Shown: positions 17,901-27,227, numbered from the stretch's first letter. The stretch is DNA of 64,000 nucleotides from Rhodocytophaga aerolata (GCF_030503435.1 NZ_JAUKPO010000028.1:28250-92249), one strand, 5' to 3'. Numbers and translations: made by a program. Notes: generated from the letters alone by a model not told the origin.

Positions 17901-18406
17901 AAGGTTAGCGGCGACGAGCCTCCAATCAGTTGATAATCATATTTAATGATGTATATATCGCGCACACTGTTAAATGTACCTGTATCGCCTTCTTGCTCTA
18001 GAAACAGTTGCAATGTTTTGCCTAACAAACGCTGGTTGGCGTGTGGGCTACCTAACATCGCCTGTATTTCATTGTCGCGGCTCCATTTGGTAATACTCAA
18101 ATTAGCTTTGGCTTTTTTGTATCCCTGGTAATTAAACAGCAGCTCCAACATATCCAGACACTGGGAAACCATGCGGTGATAGACAGAATCCTGGGTATGG
18201 CCATCTTTGTTCACCATATCAAAGGCCGTAGCGAACAGATGCATTCTGGCAAACGGGCTAGGTACAGATGTAAGCCCACGGGTTGCTTTGCGGCCTTCTG
18301 TATCGGCTATTTCTACAATCTGATCGCTGTTGATGGCTCCACTGATCTGGTGCCAGCCTTCATCTGTGGGATTTTTTGTTTTATGTAGCGTGAATTTATT
18401 GTTCAT
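14903..18406 (-). CDS. Giant protein with actin/Hsp70-type ATPase domain
   Basis: A 1167-residue cytoplasmic protein. The first 580 or so residues are of no family I recognise. The second half is an actin/Hsp70-superfamily ATPase: phosphate-1 FAIDFGTTNTH with D590, phosphate-2 INIDIGGGTTDV with D822, and an adenosine motif FSGKGS at about 982-987, spaced as in Hsp70/actin folds. There is no Hsp70 substrate-binding domain after it, so it is not a chaperone of the DnaK type. SrfB-type 'virulence factor' proteins may be comparable in size and fold, but I cannot verify that. It overlaps the next gene by 8 bp and follows the tubulin-like gene by 66 bp. Nucleotide-driven polymerisation or switching is inferred. 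Confidence 0.85.
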   Translation of the reverse strand: MNNKFTLHKTKNPTDEGWHQISGAINSDQIVEIADTEGRKATRGLTSVPSPFARMHLFATAFDMVNKDGHTQDSVYHRMVSQCLDMLELLFNYQGYKKAKANLSITKWSRDNEIQAMLGSPHANQRLLGKTLQLFLEQEGDTGTFNSVRDIYIIKYDYQLIGGSSPLTLFFTNPDLKPIDLKTPKGDRYFERNVALHQRHEDFQKYLYKLFRTSSELKRSCRTMFEYIIESRDEYASREIKNALYDIDNTYQPGDLAGEYDFLRDDENNIVTIDGVEFVQKRPESGGIEAKSDFTINHNSAKTIAGTKPLVLKNGFDRTNMNYVAGPWSPNTKVPLKDPMPLNQRVLPDTHTVYPYLTIGDFLEDYIIKLPYGVNERYFVTGKHNASLTQDKVFPYLLPINRRYFDYFELEDLQRHLNFEIKESSLAGERITVRLNIPIRKGEINFEKTYYPKLQDYPTLERKDEDGEIVNCKVGLGIFPFYKVINQPQYNNYYKLMLIDVDDREDLINEEYDLKFFSANVDLEGNVKKNNRRSKKEELIGSSTYYEVDRAFDYVEIYPQRIRRQEIKGLIIPKWRPVNIGGRTFTFAIDFGTTNTHIAYADDLNPMPRPFNIGEEDVQVGMLNKPADVESSDKTLVAAKYTRGLSNLREALILQEREFVPSIIGADFGSNFRFPVRTAISETENFKIEPAVLLGNLNIAFSFEKERLDRKAPVKTNLKWQSQLDVKGMQRIEAFFKEMLVLIKNKIILNSGDPAKSRIVWFSPLSMSDYQKGDFQETWQRNFEAIFGNSGTLTHITESVAPFYFLRRTNQLVAGENIINIDIGGGTTDVLLFVGQQPRFGSSFKFGANAIWGAGFNAHEFHDKSNGFLQAFKKQARKDAASTRKSSTGDNANIEEFYNDLIHYGSDADVTLASADIISFLFNYDEEARPQLKFSDFIRNDKHLKIILLLHYSAVIYHIAQLINHVKEHKDPSIVIPRYFVFSGKGSLYINALGGASGKGIRLVTKHILESVCGPHGLAIPANFELILTKEPKEATANGGVLANQNGSGPDITHIVLTGAQETSTPGQRIKYGEISPELQTSVLDNARKLLNLVLDNEELNLKNYFGIDTDLDLVKRSIEMHLRDGLQEGLAGFVNNKEPLEETLFFYPFIHSLVHLSKELNTTYYA

Positions 18407-18472
18407 GGAATGAAAGTTTTAGTTACCCGCAATTAAATAGAATTGGTGCTACGTTGATGGCTCCTCTATTTA

Positions 18473-19918
18473 TTACGGCAAAGGCTTGATATTTTCCTCA
18501 TACAACTTGCCTGTTCCCTGATACATCAGTTCCATAAAATCCTTTGGTGATTTATCGCGGATAATAGATGTACGCAGGTTAGTGAAAATCCCATCCAGAT
18601 AGGTAAAATCTACGGCTGATTTGAAAATTTTACCTTCCCGAATAGGTTTGCCCCCGGAAATCAATAAACTCAGTTCATTGTTCAGATTAAACAAGCGTAA
18701 TGACCGTTCGTTTTCTGAGAGTTCTTTTAGCCAGGGATAAAAATGGTTCTGAAAAAAGGTGTTTAAATCTTTATAAAAAGGCTCTGTATCCAGTTTGCGG
18801 TTCAGTTCCAGACTTTCGTAATAGGGATGCCGGGTAGCCTCGCGTAAATGCTCTGTATAGTGCTTAGCAAATACTTTCAACTGGGTAAGTGGTTGCCCAA
18901 TCTTATTTTTGGTTTCGGCAGATAAATGGCCAAATTCTACCTGGCTGGCATTTTTTGCATCACTCTTCAAGCCATATTCATGATACAAGGTTCGGCCTTC
19001 GTTTAACTCGCTATCGCGGTAATCCAGAAAATCCAGTATAGATAGGGCTCCAATCAGTTCTACAATATGCGCCTGGTTTTTTTGCTCTTCCCCTCCTTCA
19101 CTATTCTGATAACTTTTATTAATGGTATCTGCTACATAATACAGGGCATTTAAGCCTTTCAGGTTATGCAGGTAATAAGAAAGAGCTGCTTTTGTTTTGG
19201 TTATAAATGTATTGGAATCAATAGCACTGTTATCGCTGTCGTGCAGGCCGAAATATGGTTTTACGGTAAGGGCCCCAATAATGGCATTATTTATAGCGCC
19301 TGCCCCAGCATACGTAGATTCTGTACTTCGGAATTTCTTCAGCAGCAATGGAAAACCCGAGGCGCCTGTACCGCCAAAAATGGAACTGATAATAAATATG
19401 CGGTCGCCAGGATTGAAAGCTTTGCCGAAAGACGTAAACTCAGGCGATTCTGTAAGCTTGTTCAGCACAATACTGCCAATGTTGGGATTTCCTTTGAAGC
19501 CAACTTCCAGTGTGCTTTCCCGGCTTTGCTTGCCGAATAACAAGCTCAGTAAATCCTGCGAACGGTTAGAAAGGTTATGAAAATCTATGAAATTCTCGAA
19601 GGTTTCGTTATTAGCAAGGAAAGGAAAATTAAATCCCGAGCTAAGTTTGCCATCTTTGTCGTTCCATACATCTTGGAGGGTAGAAATATCTGTTTTAAAA
19701 AAGCCTCTTTCCCGGCTGCCCAGCTCTTGATGAATGTTCTTATATAACTTTAGCAAATTCATGGTCCGGACCGTGTCACCATTACGGGCATCCGGGTCTA
19801 TGAGAATGGGTACAATACGGGATGCTTTCACCTCTACACCGGCCGCCATCAGCATCGTTAACGATTTTATTACTCTGGCACCTGTACCACCTATACCAAA
19901 TAAAAAGAGTTTGCTCAT
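18473..19918 (-). CDS. Tubulin/FtsZ-like NTPase (Tubulin_2-like)
   Basis: A 481-residue cytoplasmic protein. The N-terminus SKLFLFGIGGTGARVIKSL is a Rossmann-type nucleotide loop as in tubulin/FtsZ proteins, followed by a strand ending IVPILIDPDARN. Residues 174-190 (IFIISSIFGGTGASGFP) carry a tubulin-signature-like glycine loop, GGTGAS at 182-187, the position expected for phosphate binding. The rest is mainly helical. The order and spacing fit the 'tubulin-like' (Tubulin_2) family of predicted GTPases rather than FtsZ, whose loop is GGGTGTG near residue 105. The family call rests on these motifs only. It sits directly before the Hsp70-like gene, so the operon carries both a tubulin-like and an actin-like NTPase. 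Confidence 0.72.
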   Translation of the reverse strand: MSKLFLFGIGGTGARVIKSLTMLMAAGVEVKASRIVPILIDPDARNGDTVRTMNLLKLYKNIHQELGSRERGFFKTDISTLQDVWNDKDGKLSSGFNFPFLANNETFENFIDFHNLSNRSQDLLSLLFGKQSRESTLEVGFKGNPNIGSIVLNKLTESPEFTSFGKAFNPGDRIFIISSIFGGTGASGFPLLLKKFRSTESTYAGAGAINNAIIGALTVKPYFGLHDSDNSAIDSNTFITKTKAALSYYLHNLKGLNALYYVADTINKSYQNSEGGEEQKNQAHIVELIGALSILDFLDYRDSELNEGRTLYHEYGLKSDAKNASQVEFGHLSAETKNKIGQPLTQLKVFAKHYTEHLREATRHPYYESLELNRKLDTEPFYKDLNTFFQNHFYPWLKELSENERSLRLFNLNNELSLLISGGKPIREGKIFKSAVDFTYLDGIFTNLRTSIIRDKSPKDFMELMYQGTGKLYEENIKPLP

Positions 19919-20036
19919 GAATTCGACGTTGGAAATCTGACGTATATAGAAATAACAGAAGAAATTATCTTTTCCAGAAAATGTTCTTCACTCGTAAAAT
20001 GACTAAAAATATACCTGAGCTAATCCCCTTGTTTAC

Positions 20037-20453
20037 CTACCTCATTGGAAATTTAAAGGGTACGTAAGGTGCATGCTTACTCCAGGTTTTGAATATTAAC
20101 GAAAACAGCAGGAAAAAGAAGATACTGTAAAATGCATTTTCTACAGCAAAGTAATAGAAATATGGTTCATAATCATCAAAGTGTACCTCTAGGCCATTGG
20201 CTATTTTGTTTAAGGCAACTACGAAACAAATAATGGCATTTACCAGCATAACGCCTATCCAATACCCGGTATAGTTAAACCTTGCCCGTGTACTTAGGCT
20301 ATTCATTCCATAATAGTAAAGCAGTACCATTAGCAGGGTAATGAATAAAGTAAGTAACCCTACACTCGGAAACACTTCGTTCCGGATTAAGGCTGCTTCA
20401 TTGGGATGTTCGCCTATAAATAATTCATATAAGAAGGTGAAAAACTCCTGCAT
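20037..20453 (-). CDS. Small three-TM membrane protein of the cluster
   Basis: No family recognised. The 138-residue protein has hydrophobic segments at about 29-50 (VGLLTLFITLLMVLLYYYG), 61-84 (YWIGVMLVNAIICFVVAL) and 95-124 (YFYYFAVENAFYSIFFFLLFS), with short polar loops and a basic C-terminus (HAPYVPFKFPMR). It lies between the VWA-like lipoprotein gene and the tubulin-like gene in the same direction, 118 bp from the latter and 116 bp from the former. It is probably an inner-membrane component of the same machine; the role is inferred from position only. Confidence 0.7.
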   Translation of the reverse strand: MQEFFTFLYELFIGEHPNEAALIRNEVFPSVGLLTLFITLLMVLLYYYGMNSLSTRARFNYTGYWIGVMLVNAIICFVVALNKIANGLEVHFDDYEPYFYYFAVENAFYSIFFFLLFSLIFKTWSKHAPYVPFKFPMR

Positions 20454-20569
20454 AGAGAATATATATTAATGTGCTGAAATGGCTCCTATATTATTAAATT
20501 AAGTAGAGTACTTACTGAACGTATCTTTTATCAGAAAGTAGTAAAGCATGCTACTTATTTTAAATAACT

Positions 20570-21880
20570 TTACTCCTTTACTACTGGTACGGTAATAGTA
20601 AAATAATCGGTATTATCTCTGTAGGCCTGTTTTACTCCTTCTATCAGATAAGCTAAGGCAAAGGTCTTCCCTTCATTTTTTTCGGCATTGCTGTCGTCAT
20701 CTGTATTCCATTCCTCATACCACGGCGTATCTGTTTTAGCTAAGGTGAGTGTAAAACTTCCTTGTTTTCCCCGGATGGTAGCTATTTGTACTGTAGCCAG
20801 GTGAGTTAGGTTGTTAGTTTCCACGAGTGTGTTATCACTTTTTTGCAGCTGAACTTTACTTATGGGTTGTACAGACACTATTTCACCCTCTACATTTTTT
20901 CCTTCAAACTGAAGGTTTTTGGTAATATACCGGTTGGCAGTTATTTTATCCGGGAAGGCTGACAAATCTATTCCTATTCCTAGTTCTAAATTCCTGTTGC
21001 GGTATAATTGCACATCTTCCAGCCCCTGGTTATTCCTAGCAACTACAAAGTCGCCTTGCTTTCCGGCATAGTTCATTACTTTAAAAGTTGGATTTGCATT
21101 AAAGTCAAACCCGAAATGCAATTCTTCTTCCGGTGAAAATCCACTTTTCTTGAGCGCTTTATTTAAGGCATCTACTTTTTGGCTATTCCCAAATATCCAG
21201 ATATAATAGGGCCGGGTTACATTTTTGTATTCCTGCACCCCACGCGGGTATGGATAATACTTTCCATTAAATTGTGAAGTAAATGCATAAATAGAAGTTG
21301 CCGTATTTGCTGTTTGGTAACGGTTAAAAATCCGGTTTACTTGTCCCTGAATAATGGATTTATTCGTAATGTCAAAGTCTGACAAAATAAAATCAGACAC
21401 AAAAATGTTCACTGTTTGAGCATTGTTGCGGGATTGCAGCATCGTAAATATATCTACGATTAACGAATTAGCGCCGATCGCATTTTTAGGGCTTTTAAGC
21501 AGATTGAGGAAAGCACCGGCATCATCCACTTTTTGAACCGCTGTATCTTTAGGAATGATAAAATAGCCTGTATTGGCAATGGTATTCTGGTTTTGTAGTT
21601 TGTCGAGTTGCGAAACCAGGTTGGCTAGTTCATCTTTAAACTCAGTAGCACCACTCAAATAACCAGCCATGCTGGCGGAAGTCTCCAGGTATAAATTGAC
21701 CCGGCTTATACTTTCGGATGGAGTTGCCACAGCAGCCTCCTCACCGGTTTTTTCTGTAGTAGTGGAGGAAGGATTGTTTTTTTCTGATTTTGTAGAATTG
21801 TTGTCGCCTGAACATCCGGCAAGCAGATATAGCGACAACAAATGAATAAAAATATAAGAAATGGTATGTTTTAAAAACAT
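20570..21880 (-). CDS. Lipoprotein with degenerate von Willebrand A-like domain
   Basis: A 436-residue exported protein. The signal ends LYLLAGC, a good lipobox with Cys23, followed by a Ser/Thr/Lys-rich tether to about residue 58. The domain begins VNLYLETSASMAGY, in the place of the VWA strand with the MIDAS motif DxSxS, here ETSAS at 66-70 with Glu for Asp. A second strand VNIFVSDFILSD (about 157-168) fits the VWA core, with SD at 162-163. A C-terminal beta-rich region of about 200 residues follows. It would sit in the periplasm or outer membrane as the outermost part of the cluster. Metal binding may be changed or lost by the Asp-to-Glu switch. No known family name can be given. Confidence 0.78.
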   Translation of the reverse strand: MFLKHTISYIFIHLLSLYLLAGCSGDNNSTKSEKNNPSSTTTEKTGEEAAVATPSESISRVNLYLETSASMAGYLSGATEFKDELANLVSQLDKLQNQNTIANTGYFIIPKDTAVQKVDDAGAFLNLLKSPKNAIGANSLIVDIFTMLQSRNNAQTVNIFVSDFILSDFDITNKSIIQGQVNRIFNRYQTANTATSIYAFTSQFNGKYYPYPRGVQEYKNVTRPYYIWIFGNSQKVDALNKALKKSGFSPEEELHFGFDFNANPTFKVMNYAGKQGDFVVARNNQGLEDVQLYRNRNLELGIGIDLSAFPDKITANRYITKNLQFEGKNVEGEIVSVQPISKVQLQKSDNTLVETNNLTHLATVQIATIRGKQGSFTLTLAKTDTPWYEEWNTDDDSNAEKNEGKTFALAYLIEGVKQAYRDNTDYFTITVPVVKE

Positions 21881-21979
21881 ATGTTTGGACAGTCAATAAA
21901 TACCGTAAGTTGTGCTGTAAAAACGTAATAATATGGCATTTATTGATGGAACGCAACAGATAAGTTAGCGAAAAAAGTA

Positions 21980-22255
21980 TTACTGATTGGCATCGCCTCC
22001 CTGCACACCATCTTGCTGAGTTGCACTATTAGGGGTAGCTACATCTTTTCTTCCATCGCCTTCCGGGTTGATAGTAGCAAAATAGATAATGCCTGTAATC
22101 AACGCTAATGATCCATATACAGTTAATACTTTTACCCGTGTTTTATGATTTGTCCACCAGAGTACGATCATTGGCCGGATTATACCGGCCGTTAAAAGTA
22201 CAGCAGAAAATATAAATATAAAACCGGCAATATTATGCAGAATTGGAGAGTCCAT
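21980..22255 (-). CDS. Small two-TM protein, first gene of the cluster
   Basis: No family recognised. The 91-residue protein has two hydrophobic segments at about 9-30 (IAGFIFIFSAVLLTAGIIR) and 43-61 (VLTVYGSLALITGIIYFA) and a polar tail rich in Gly, Asp and Gln. It is the first gene after a very strong terminator, so the cluster promoter should lie in the 97 bp upstream, but I find no exact TAnnTTTG box there. Three phased 10-bp repeats lie immediately before the ATG. Membership of the cluster is inferred from direction and 99-bp spacing. Confidence 0.65.
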   Translation of the reverse strand: MDSPILHNIAGFIFIFSAVLLTAGIIRPMIVLWWTNHKTRVKVLTVYGSLALITGIIYFATINPEGDGRKDVATPNSATQQDGVQGGDANQ

Positions 22256-22285
22256 AGGGTTTAATAGGTTTATATAGGTTTAATG
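22256..22285. repeat. Three 10-bp direct repeats abutting the first ATG of the cluster
   Basis: AGGGTTTAAT, AGGTTTATAT and AGGTTTAATG follow each other without gaps right at the start codon. A 10-bp period is about one helical turn, so three regulator-binding half-sites on one face are possible; simple slippage is the plain alternative. Confidence 0.5.
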
Positions 22286-22352
22286 AGTATATCCTATTTA
22301 ACTAGTTTAACACCCAATTAGTTACATGGTAAACCCCGCTGAGAGCTATATA

Positions 22353-22392
22353 AAACAAGAAAAGCTGCTTTTTAAAGCAGCTTTTCTTGTTT
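22353..22392 (-). terminator. Very strong terminator after the DUF3467 gene
   Basis: A perfect 19-bp stem: AAACAAGAAAAGCTGCTTT (22353-22371) and its inverse at 22374-22392, with a 2-nt centre. Reverse-strand reading ends CTTTTCTTGTTTTATATAG. It closes the rpoBC transcription unit and isolates the downstream eight-gene cluster. Both ends are A/T-rich, so it could act on both strands. Confidence 0.9.
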
Positions 22393-22415
22393 AGTGAGAA
22401 AATGAAAGCATATCT

Positions 22416-22751
22416 CTAAGCTTCACCCATTGTTCCGCCAAAATTCATTGGAAAATTGAAGTTTTCTTCGGTCTGTTTTATTGTGCCGAAGGTGTCTTCA
22501 TATTTCCGGATGTTTTCTTTCAAAGCATTAAGTAAGCGTTTGGCGTGCTCAGGGGTAACAATTACTCTGGATTTCACTTTTGCTTTAGGTACTCCCGGCA
22601 TTAGGCGGATAAAATCAATTACAAATTCACTGTTAGAATGGGCAATCATGGCCAGGTTGGCATACACGCCTTCCGCCATTTCTTCTGAAAGCTCTATATT
22701 AATTTGATTATCCGGTTGTTGCTGTTGCTTCTTTTTCTGATCGTCCGCCAT
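22416..22751 (-). CDS. DUF3467 domain protein
   Basis: A 111-residue cytoplasmic protein of the DUF3467 family, function unknown. After a Lys/Gln-rich start comes INIELSEEMAEGVYANLAMIAHSNSEFVIDFIRLMPGVPKAKVKSRVIVTPEHAKRLL in pieces typical of the family: 'YxNxxxixhsxxEFvlDF' and 'v.sRvixtPxhAkrLl'. The C-terminus is flexible (MNFGGTMGEA). In Bacteroidota this gene is commonly found right after rpoC, as here (104 bp gap), which suggests a link to transcription, though none is shown. A repeat-rich hairpin at 22797-22856 lies between it and rpoC. Confidence 0.93.
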   Translation of the reverse strand: MADDQKKKQQQQPDNQINIELSEEMAEGVYANLAMIAHSNSEFVIDFIRLMPGVPKAKVKSRVIVTPEHAKRLLNALKENIRKYEDTFGTIKQTEENFNFPMNFGGTMGEA

Positions 22752-22796
22752 AGTATAATGGTTAATGATGAATGACTAATGAATACTAAAAGGAAA

Positions 22797-22856
22797 AATG
22801 AGTAATAAGTTATTACTTACGCAATTACTCATTACTCATTATTCATTACTCATTGT
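22797..22856 (-). repeat. Hairpin and short tandem repeats between rpoC and the DUF3467 gene
   Basis: AATGAGTAAT (22797-22806) pairs with ATTACTCATT (22824-22833), and the right arm continues as near copies of ATTACTCATT. On the reverse strand the stem is followed by TTTTTCC, so partial termination after rpoC is possible. Confidence 0.6.
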
Positions 22857-25800
22857 TAATCCTGCAATTCTCTTCTCTTCTGGAATTTTTCCTTGGAGGC
22901 TACCAGAGAATCGTATTCTTCCTGAGATCCAACAATAATATCACCGTACTCTCTCAAGCCTGTACCTGCAGGTATTAAGTGACCTACAATTACGTTTTCT
23001 TTCAGGCCAAGCAGGTAATCGGCTTTGCCCCGGATAGAAGCTTCGCTGAGTACTTTGGTTGTTTCCTGGAAAGAAGCAGCTGAGATAAAGCTTTCTGTTC
23101 CCAGAGAAGCCTGTGTGATACCTTGTAACGTAGGCTGCGATACAGCAGGTTCGGCATCACGTACCTGCACCACACGCAAATCCCGGCGTTTCAGGCTGGA
23201 GTTTTCGTCTCTCAACCTTCTGGCACTTACAATCTGCCCTGGTTTCAGGGTTTCGGAATCACCGGCATCTACTACAATTTTCTTATCCATAATGGCATCG
23301 TTCTCATCACGGAAAGCAAATTTATCTACTACTTGTCCTTGTAGGAAGTTGGTGTCGCCAGGCTCGATGATCTCTACTTTTTGCATCATCTGGCGAACAA
23401 TTGCTTCAATGTGCTTATCGTTGATCTTCACCCCTTGCAGACGGTATACTTCCTGAATCTCATTCACCAGGTATTCCTGTACAGCTGTTGGGCCTTTAAT
23501 AGAAAGGATGTCGGAAGGTGTAATAGCACCATCAGATAACGGATAACCAGCTCTTACAAAGTCGTTGTCCTGTACCAGGATGTGCTTAGACAATGGCACC
23601 AGGTATCTTTTCTTCACCCCATCTTTCGATTCAATGAAGATCTCCCGGTTACCACGTTTAATACCACCATACGTTACTACACCATCAATCTCACTAACTA
23701 CGGCTGGGTTAGATGGATTCCGGGCTTCAAACAATTCTGTTACCCTTGGCAGACCACCGGTAATATCTCTTGTCTTACCAATAGCTCTTGGGATTTTTGC
23801 CAGAACTTGTCCTGCTTTAATGGCTGCTCCCTTCTCCACTGCTAAGTGGGCACCTACCGGCATATTGTATCCTTTTGATTCGCCAGATTTAGGTACGACT
23901 ACAACAGATGGGTTTTTCGCTTTATCTTTGGTTTCGATAATAACTTTTTCACGGTAACCAGTCTGCTCATCAGACTCTTCACGGAAGGTAATACCTTCTT
24001 CAATGGCATCAAACTCAATGGTACCATCAAACTCAGATAAGATTACCGCATTGTAAGGATCCCAGAAACACAACTCATCGCCCTTCTTCACTTTTTGTCC
24101 GTCAGTTACCTTCAGGAAAGCGCCATATGGAACGTGATTACTGATTAAGGTTTTATCTCCTACCGCATCTTCCTGTAAGATCTTGATTTCACCAGAACGC
24201 CCCATAACAACTAAGGCTTTTTCACCTTCGGCTGTTACTGTAGAAATGGTTCGTAAGTCTTCAAACTGGATAGTACCATCAAATTTAGCTTTGATTGAAG
24301 CATCTACCGCAATGTTAGAAGCTGTACCACCCACGTGGAAAGTTCTCAGCGTTAACTGTGTACCAGGCTCACCAATAGACTGTGCAGCAATAACACCTAC
24401 GGCTTCTCCTTTTTGTACCATTTTACCGGACGCCAGGTTACGGCCATAGCATTTTGCACATACTCCTTGTTTTGCCTCGCACGTTAATACAGAGCGGATC
24501 TCTACCGACTCGATGCTTGTTTCATCGATATGTGTAGCTACATCTTCTGTAATTTCTTCACCTGAAGATACAATCAGTTCTCCTGACAACGGATCAAATA
24601 TATCATGCACAGAAACACGGCCTAAGATACGTTCAGACAAGGCTTCTACCACGTCTTCATTATCTTTCAGCGCTGTTACTAATAATCCTCTTAAGGTTCC
24701 GCAGTCTTCCTCATTGATAATTACGTCCTGGGCAACGTCTACCAGCCTTCTGGTTAAGTAACCAGCATCGGCTGTTTTTAACGCTGTATCGGCCAGACCT
24801 TTACGTGCACCGTGTGTAGAGATGAAATACTCCAATACATCCAGACCTTCTTTAAAGTTGGAAATAATTGGGTTCTCGATGATCTCTCCCACAGAGCCTT
24901 GAAGGTTTTTCTGTGGTTTCGCCATCAAACCTCTCATACCACCCAGCTGACGGATTTGCTCACGGGAACCCCTTGCACCAGAGTGCATCATCATATAGAT
25001 AGAGTTAAACCCTTGCTGATCGCTTTCTAACTGACGCATTAGGGTTTCAGTGATCTGTGAGTTTACTCTTGTCCAGATATCGATTACCTGGTTGTAACGC
25101 TCATTATCAGTGATCAGACCCATGAGATAGTTATTCCAAACGTTGTCTACCTCCGTTTTTGCACCTTCAATCAATGGGCTCTTTGCTTCAGGCACCATCA
25201 CATCGTTCAAGCCGATAGATAAGCCACCCTTATATGCTGACTGGAATCCTAATTCTTTGATATCATCCAGGAACTGGGCGCAACGGGCCATACCAGAGAT
25301 TTTGAAGACCATGGCAATGATCTGTTGCAGTTTTTTCTTCGTCAGCAACTCATTGATGAAGCCTACTTCTTCTGGCACAAACTGGTTGAAAATTACCCTT
25401 CCAGCTACAGTATCGATCAGTTTAGTAACCAGTTCATTTTTCTCATTCCGTACTTTGGCACGTACTTTAATATTGGCATGCTTGGAAAGCTTTTTCTCAT
25501 TGATTGCAATGATTACTTCTTCAGCAGAATAGTAACTTCTGCCTTCACCTATTACAGGATTGTCAGCAGTACCTTTCCGGCCTTTAGTTACATAATATAA
25601 GCCTAATACCATGTCCTGTGAAGGTACGGTTATAGGCGCACCATTAGCAGGGTTCAGGATATTATGAGAAGCTAACATCAATAGAGAAGCTTCCAGAATC
25701 GCTTCATGTCCCAGAGGTACGTGTACCGCCATCTGGTCACCGTCAAAGTCGGCGTTGAAAGCTGTACAAACGAGTGGGTGTAACTGAATCGCTTTTCCTT

Positions 25801-27169
25801 CAATTAGTTTCGGCTGGAATGCCTGAATACCTAATCTGTGCAGTGTTGGTGCACGGTTAAGCAATACAGGGTGTCCTTTCAGAACGTTTTCCAGAATATC
25901 CCAAACTACTGGGTCTTTTCTATCTACGATCTTCTTGGCTGATTTTACTGTTTTTACAATGCCTCTTTCTATCAGTTTTCGGATAACAAAAGGCTTAAAC
26001 AATTCAGCAGCCATATCTTTTGGCAGACCGCACTCATGCAATTTCAATTCAGGACCCACCACAATTACCGAACGGCCTGAATAATCTACCCGTTTACCCA
26101 ATAAGTTCTGACGGAAACGGCCTTGCTTTCCTTTCAGCATATCTGAAAGAGATTTTAATGCACGGTTACCATCCGCTCTTACTGCATTAACTTTTCTGGA
26201 GTTATCGAATAAGGAGTCAACAGCTTCCTGTAACATACGCTTTTCGTTACGTAAGATTACTTCAGGAGCTTTGATTTCAATTAGCCTTTTCAGACGGTTA
26301 TTCCGGATAATTACCCTTCTATATAAGTCATTTAAGTCAGAAGTAGCAAAACGGCCACCATCCAAAGGCACCAACGGACGCAATTCTGGAGGAATAACTG
26401 GCACCATGCGGATCACCATCCACTCCGGACGGTTCTCAATACGGGTTTGTGCTTCACGGAAGGCTTCTACCACTTTCAACCGCTTCAACGCTTCTGCTTT
26501 CCGTTGTTGAGATGTATCGTTTGCCGCTGAGTGACGCAGTTCATACGAAAGCTCATCCAGATTCAATCTGGACAATAGCATTTCCAGGGCATCTGCACCC
26601 ATTCTGGCAATAAACTTATTTGGATCTTCATCCGGCAGCATCTGGTTTTCACGTGGAAGCTTATCGATAATATCCAAATATTCATCTTCTGTCAAGAAGT
26701 CAAGTGCCTTTACATCATCTTCTGCTTTAATACCAGGCTGAATCACTACATATCTTTCATAATAGATAATTTGATCCAGTTTTTTAGTTGGCAACCCTAA
26801 CAGGTAACCGATTTTATTTGGAAGAGATCTGAAATACCAGATATGTGCAACAGGAACAACCAGTTCGATATGGCCCATGCGCTCACGTCTTACTTTTTTC
26901 TCCGTTACTTCTACCCCGCATCTGTCGCAGATAATCCCTTTGTAACGGATTCTTTTATATTTACCACAATGACATTCCCAATCTTTCACCGGACCAAATA
27001 TCCGCTCACAGAACAAACCACCCATTTCAGGCTTGTATGTTCTGTAGTTAATGGTTTCAGGCTGTGTAACCTCTCCGTGAGAACCATCCAGAATGGACTG
27101 TGGTGAGGCCAGGCTGATGGTGACTTTGGAAAAGTCGTTGGTGAATTTTTTATTTTTTTTGAAAGCCAT
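22856..27169 (-). CDS. rpoC: DNA-directed RNA polymerase subunit beta'
   Basis: Catalytic subunit of RNA polymerase, 1437 residues, full length for Bacteroidota. The N-terminal zinc ribbon is [20 protein letters not shown]. The active-site loop NADFDGDQM carries the Mg-binding Asp at about D474, D476 and D478. The second zinc site is [13 protein letters not shown], followed by the trigger-loop region ([23 protein letters not shown]). The C-terminus has [15 protein letters not shown] and the usual ending. It follows rpoB after 106 bp containing a 10-bp hairpin. Several long opposite-strand frames inside it are by-products of codon bias and are not listed. Confidence 0.99.
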   Translation of the reverse strand: MAFKKNKKFTNDFSKVTISLASPQSILDGSHGEVTQPETINYRTYKPEMGGLFCERIFGPVKDWECHCGKYKRIRYKGIICDRCGVEVTEKKVRRERMGHIELVVPVAHIWYFRSLPNKIGYLLGLPTKKLDQIIYYERYVVIQPGIKAEDDVKALDFLTEDEYLDIIDKLPRENQMLPDEDPNKFIARMGADALEMLLSRLNLDELSYELRHSAANDTSQQRKAEALKRLKVVEAFREAQTRIENRPEWMVIRMVPVIPPELRPLVPLDGGRFATSDLNDLYRRVIIRNNRLKRLIEIKAPEVILRNEKRMLQEAVDSLFDNSRKVNAVRADGNRALKSLSDMLKGKQGRFRQNLLGKRVDYSGRSVIVVGPELKLHECGLPKDMAAELFKPFVIRKLIERGIVKTVKSAKKIVDRKDPVVWDILENVLKGHPVLLNRAPTLHRLGIQAFQPKLIEGKAIQLHPLVCTAFNADFDGDQMAVHVPLGHEAILEASLLMLASHNILNPANGAPITVPSQDMVLGLYYVTKGRKGTADNPVIGEGRSYYSAEEVIIAINEKKLSKHANIKVRAKVRNEKNELVTKLIDTVAGRVIFNQFVPEEVGFINELLTKKKLQQIIAMVFKISGMARCAQFLDDIKELGFQSAYKGGLSIGLNDVMVPEAKSPLIEGAKTEVDNVWNNYLMGLITDNERYNQVIDIWTRVNSQITETLMRQLESDQQGFNSIYMMMHSGARGSREQIRQLGGMRGLMAKPQKNLQGSVGEIIENPIISNFKEGLDVLEYFISTHGARKGLADTALKTADAGYLTRRLVDVAQDVIINEEDCGTLRGLLVTALKDNEDVVEALSERILGRVSVHDIFDPLSGELIVSSGEEITEDVATHIDETSIESVEIRSVLTCEAKQGVCAKCYGRNLASGKMVQKGEAVGVIAAQSIGEPGTQLTLRTFHVGGTASNIAVDASIKAKFDGTIQFEDLRTISTVTAEGEKALVVMGRSGEIKILQEDAVGDKTLISNHVPYGAFLKVTDGQKVKKGDELCFWDPYNAVILSEFDGTIEFDAIEEGITFREESDEQTGYREKVIIETKDKAKNPSVVVVPKSGESKGYNMPVGAHLAVEKGAAIKAGQVLAKIPRAIGKTRDITGGLPRVTELFEARNPSNPAVVSEIDGVVTYGGIKRGNREIFIESKDGVKKRYLVPLSKHILVQDNDFVRAGYPLSDGAITPSDILSIKGPTAVQEYLVNEIQEVYRLQGVKINDKHIEAIVRQMMQKVEIIEPGDTNFLQGQVVDKFAFRDENDAIMDKKIVVDAGDSETLKPGQIVSARRLRDENSSLKRRDLRVVQVRDAEPAVSQPTLQGITQASLGTESFISAASFQETTKVLSEASIRGKADYLLGLKENVIVGHLIPAGTGLREYGDIIVGSQEEYDSLVASKEKFQKRRELQD

Positions 27170-27227
27170 AATTTATTTTGCTTATAAATGGATTTGCTTG
27201 TTGCTTGTTGAGACTAAAAACTGAAAG

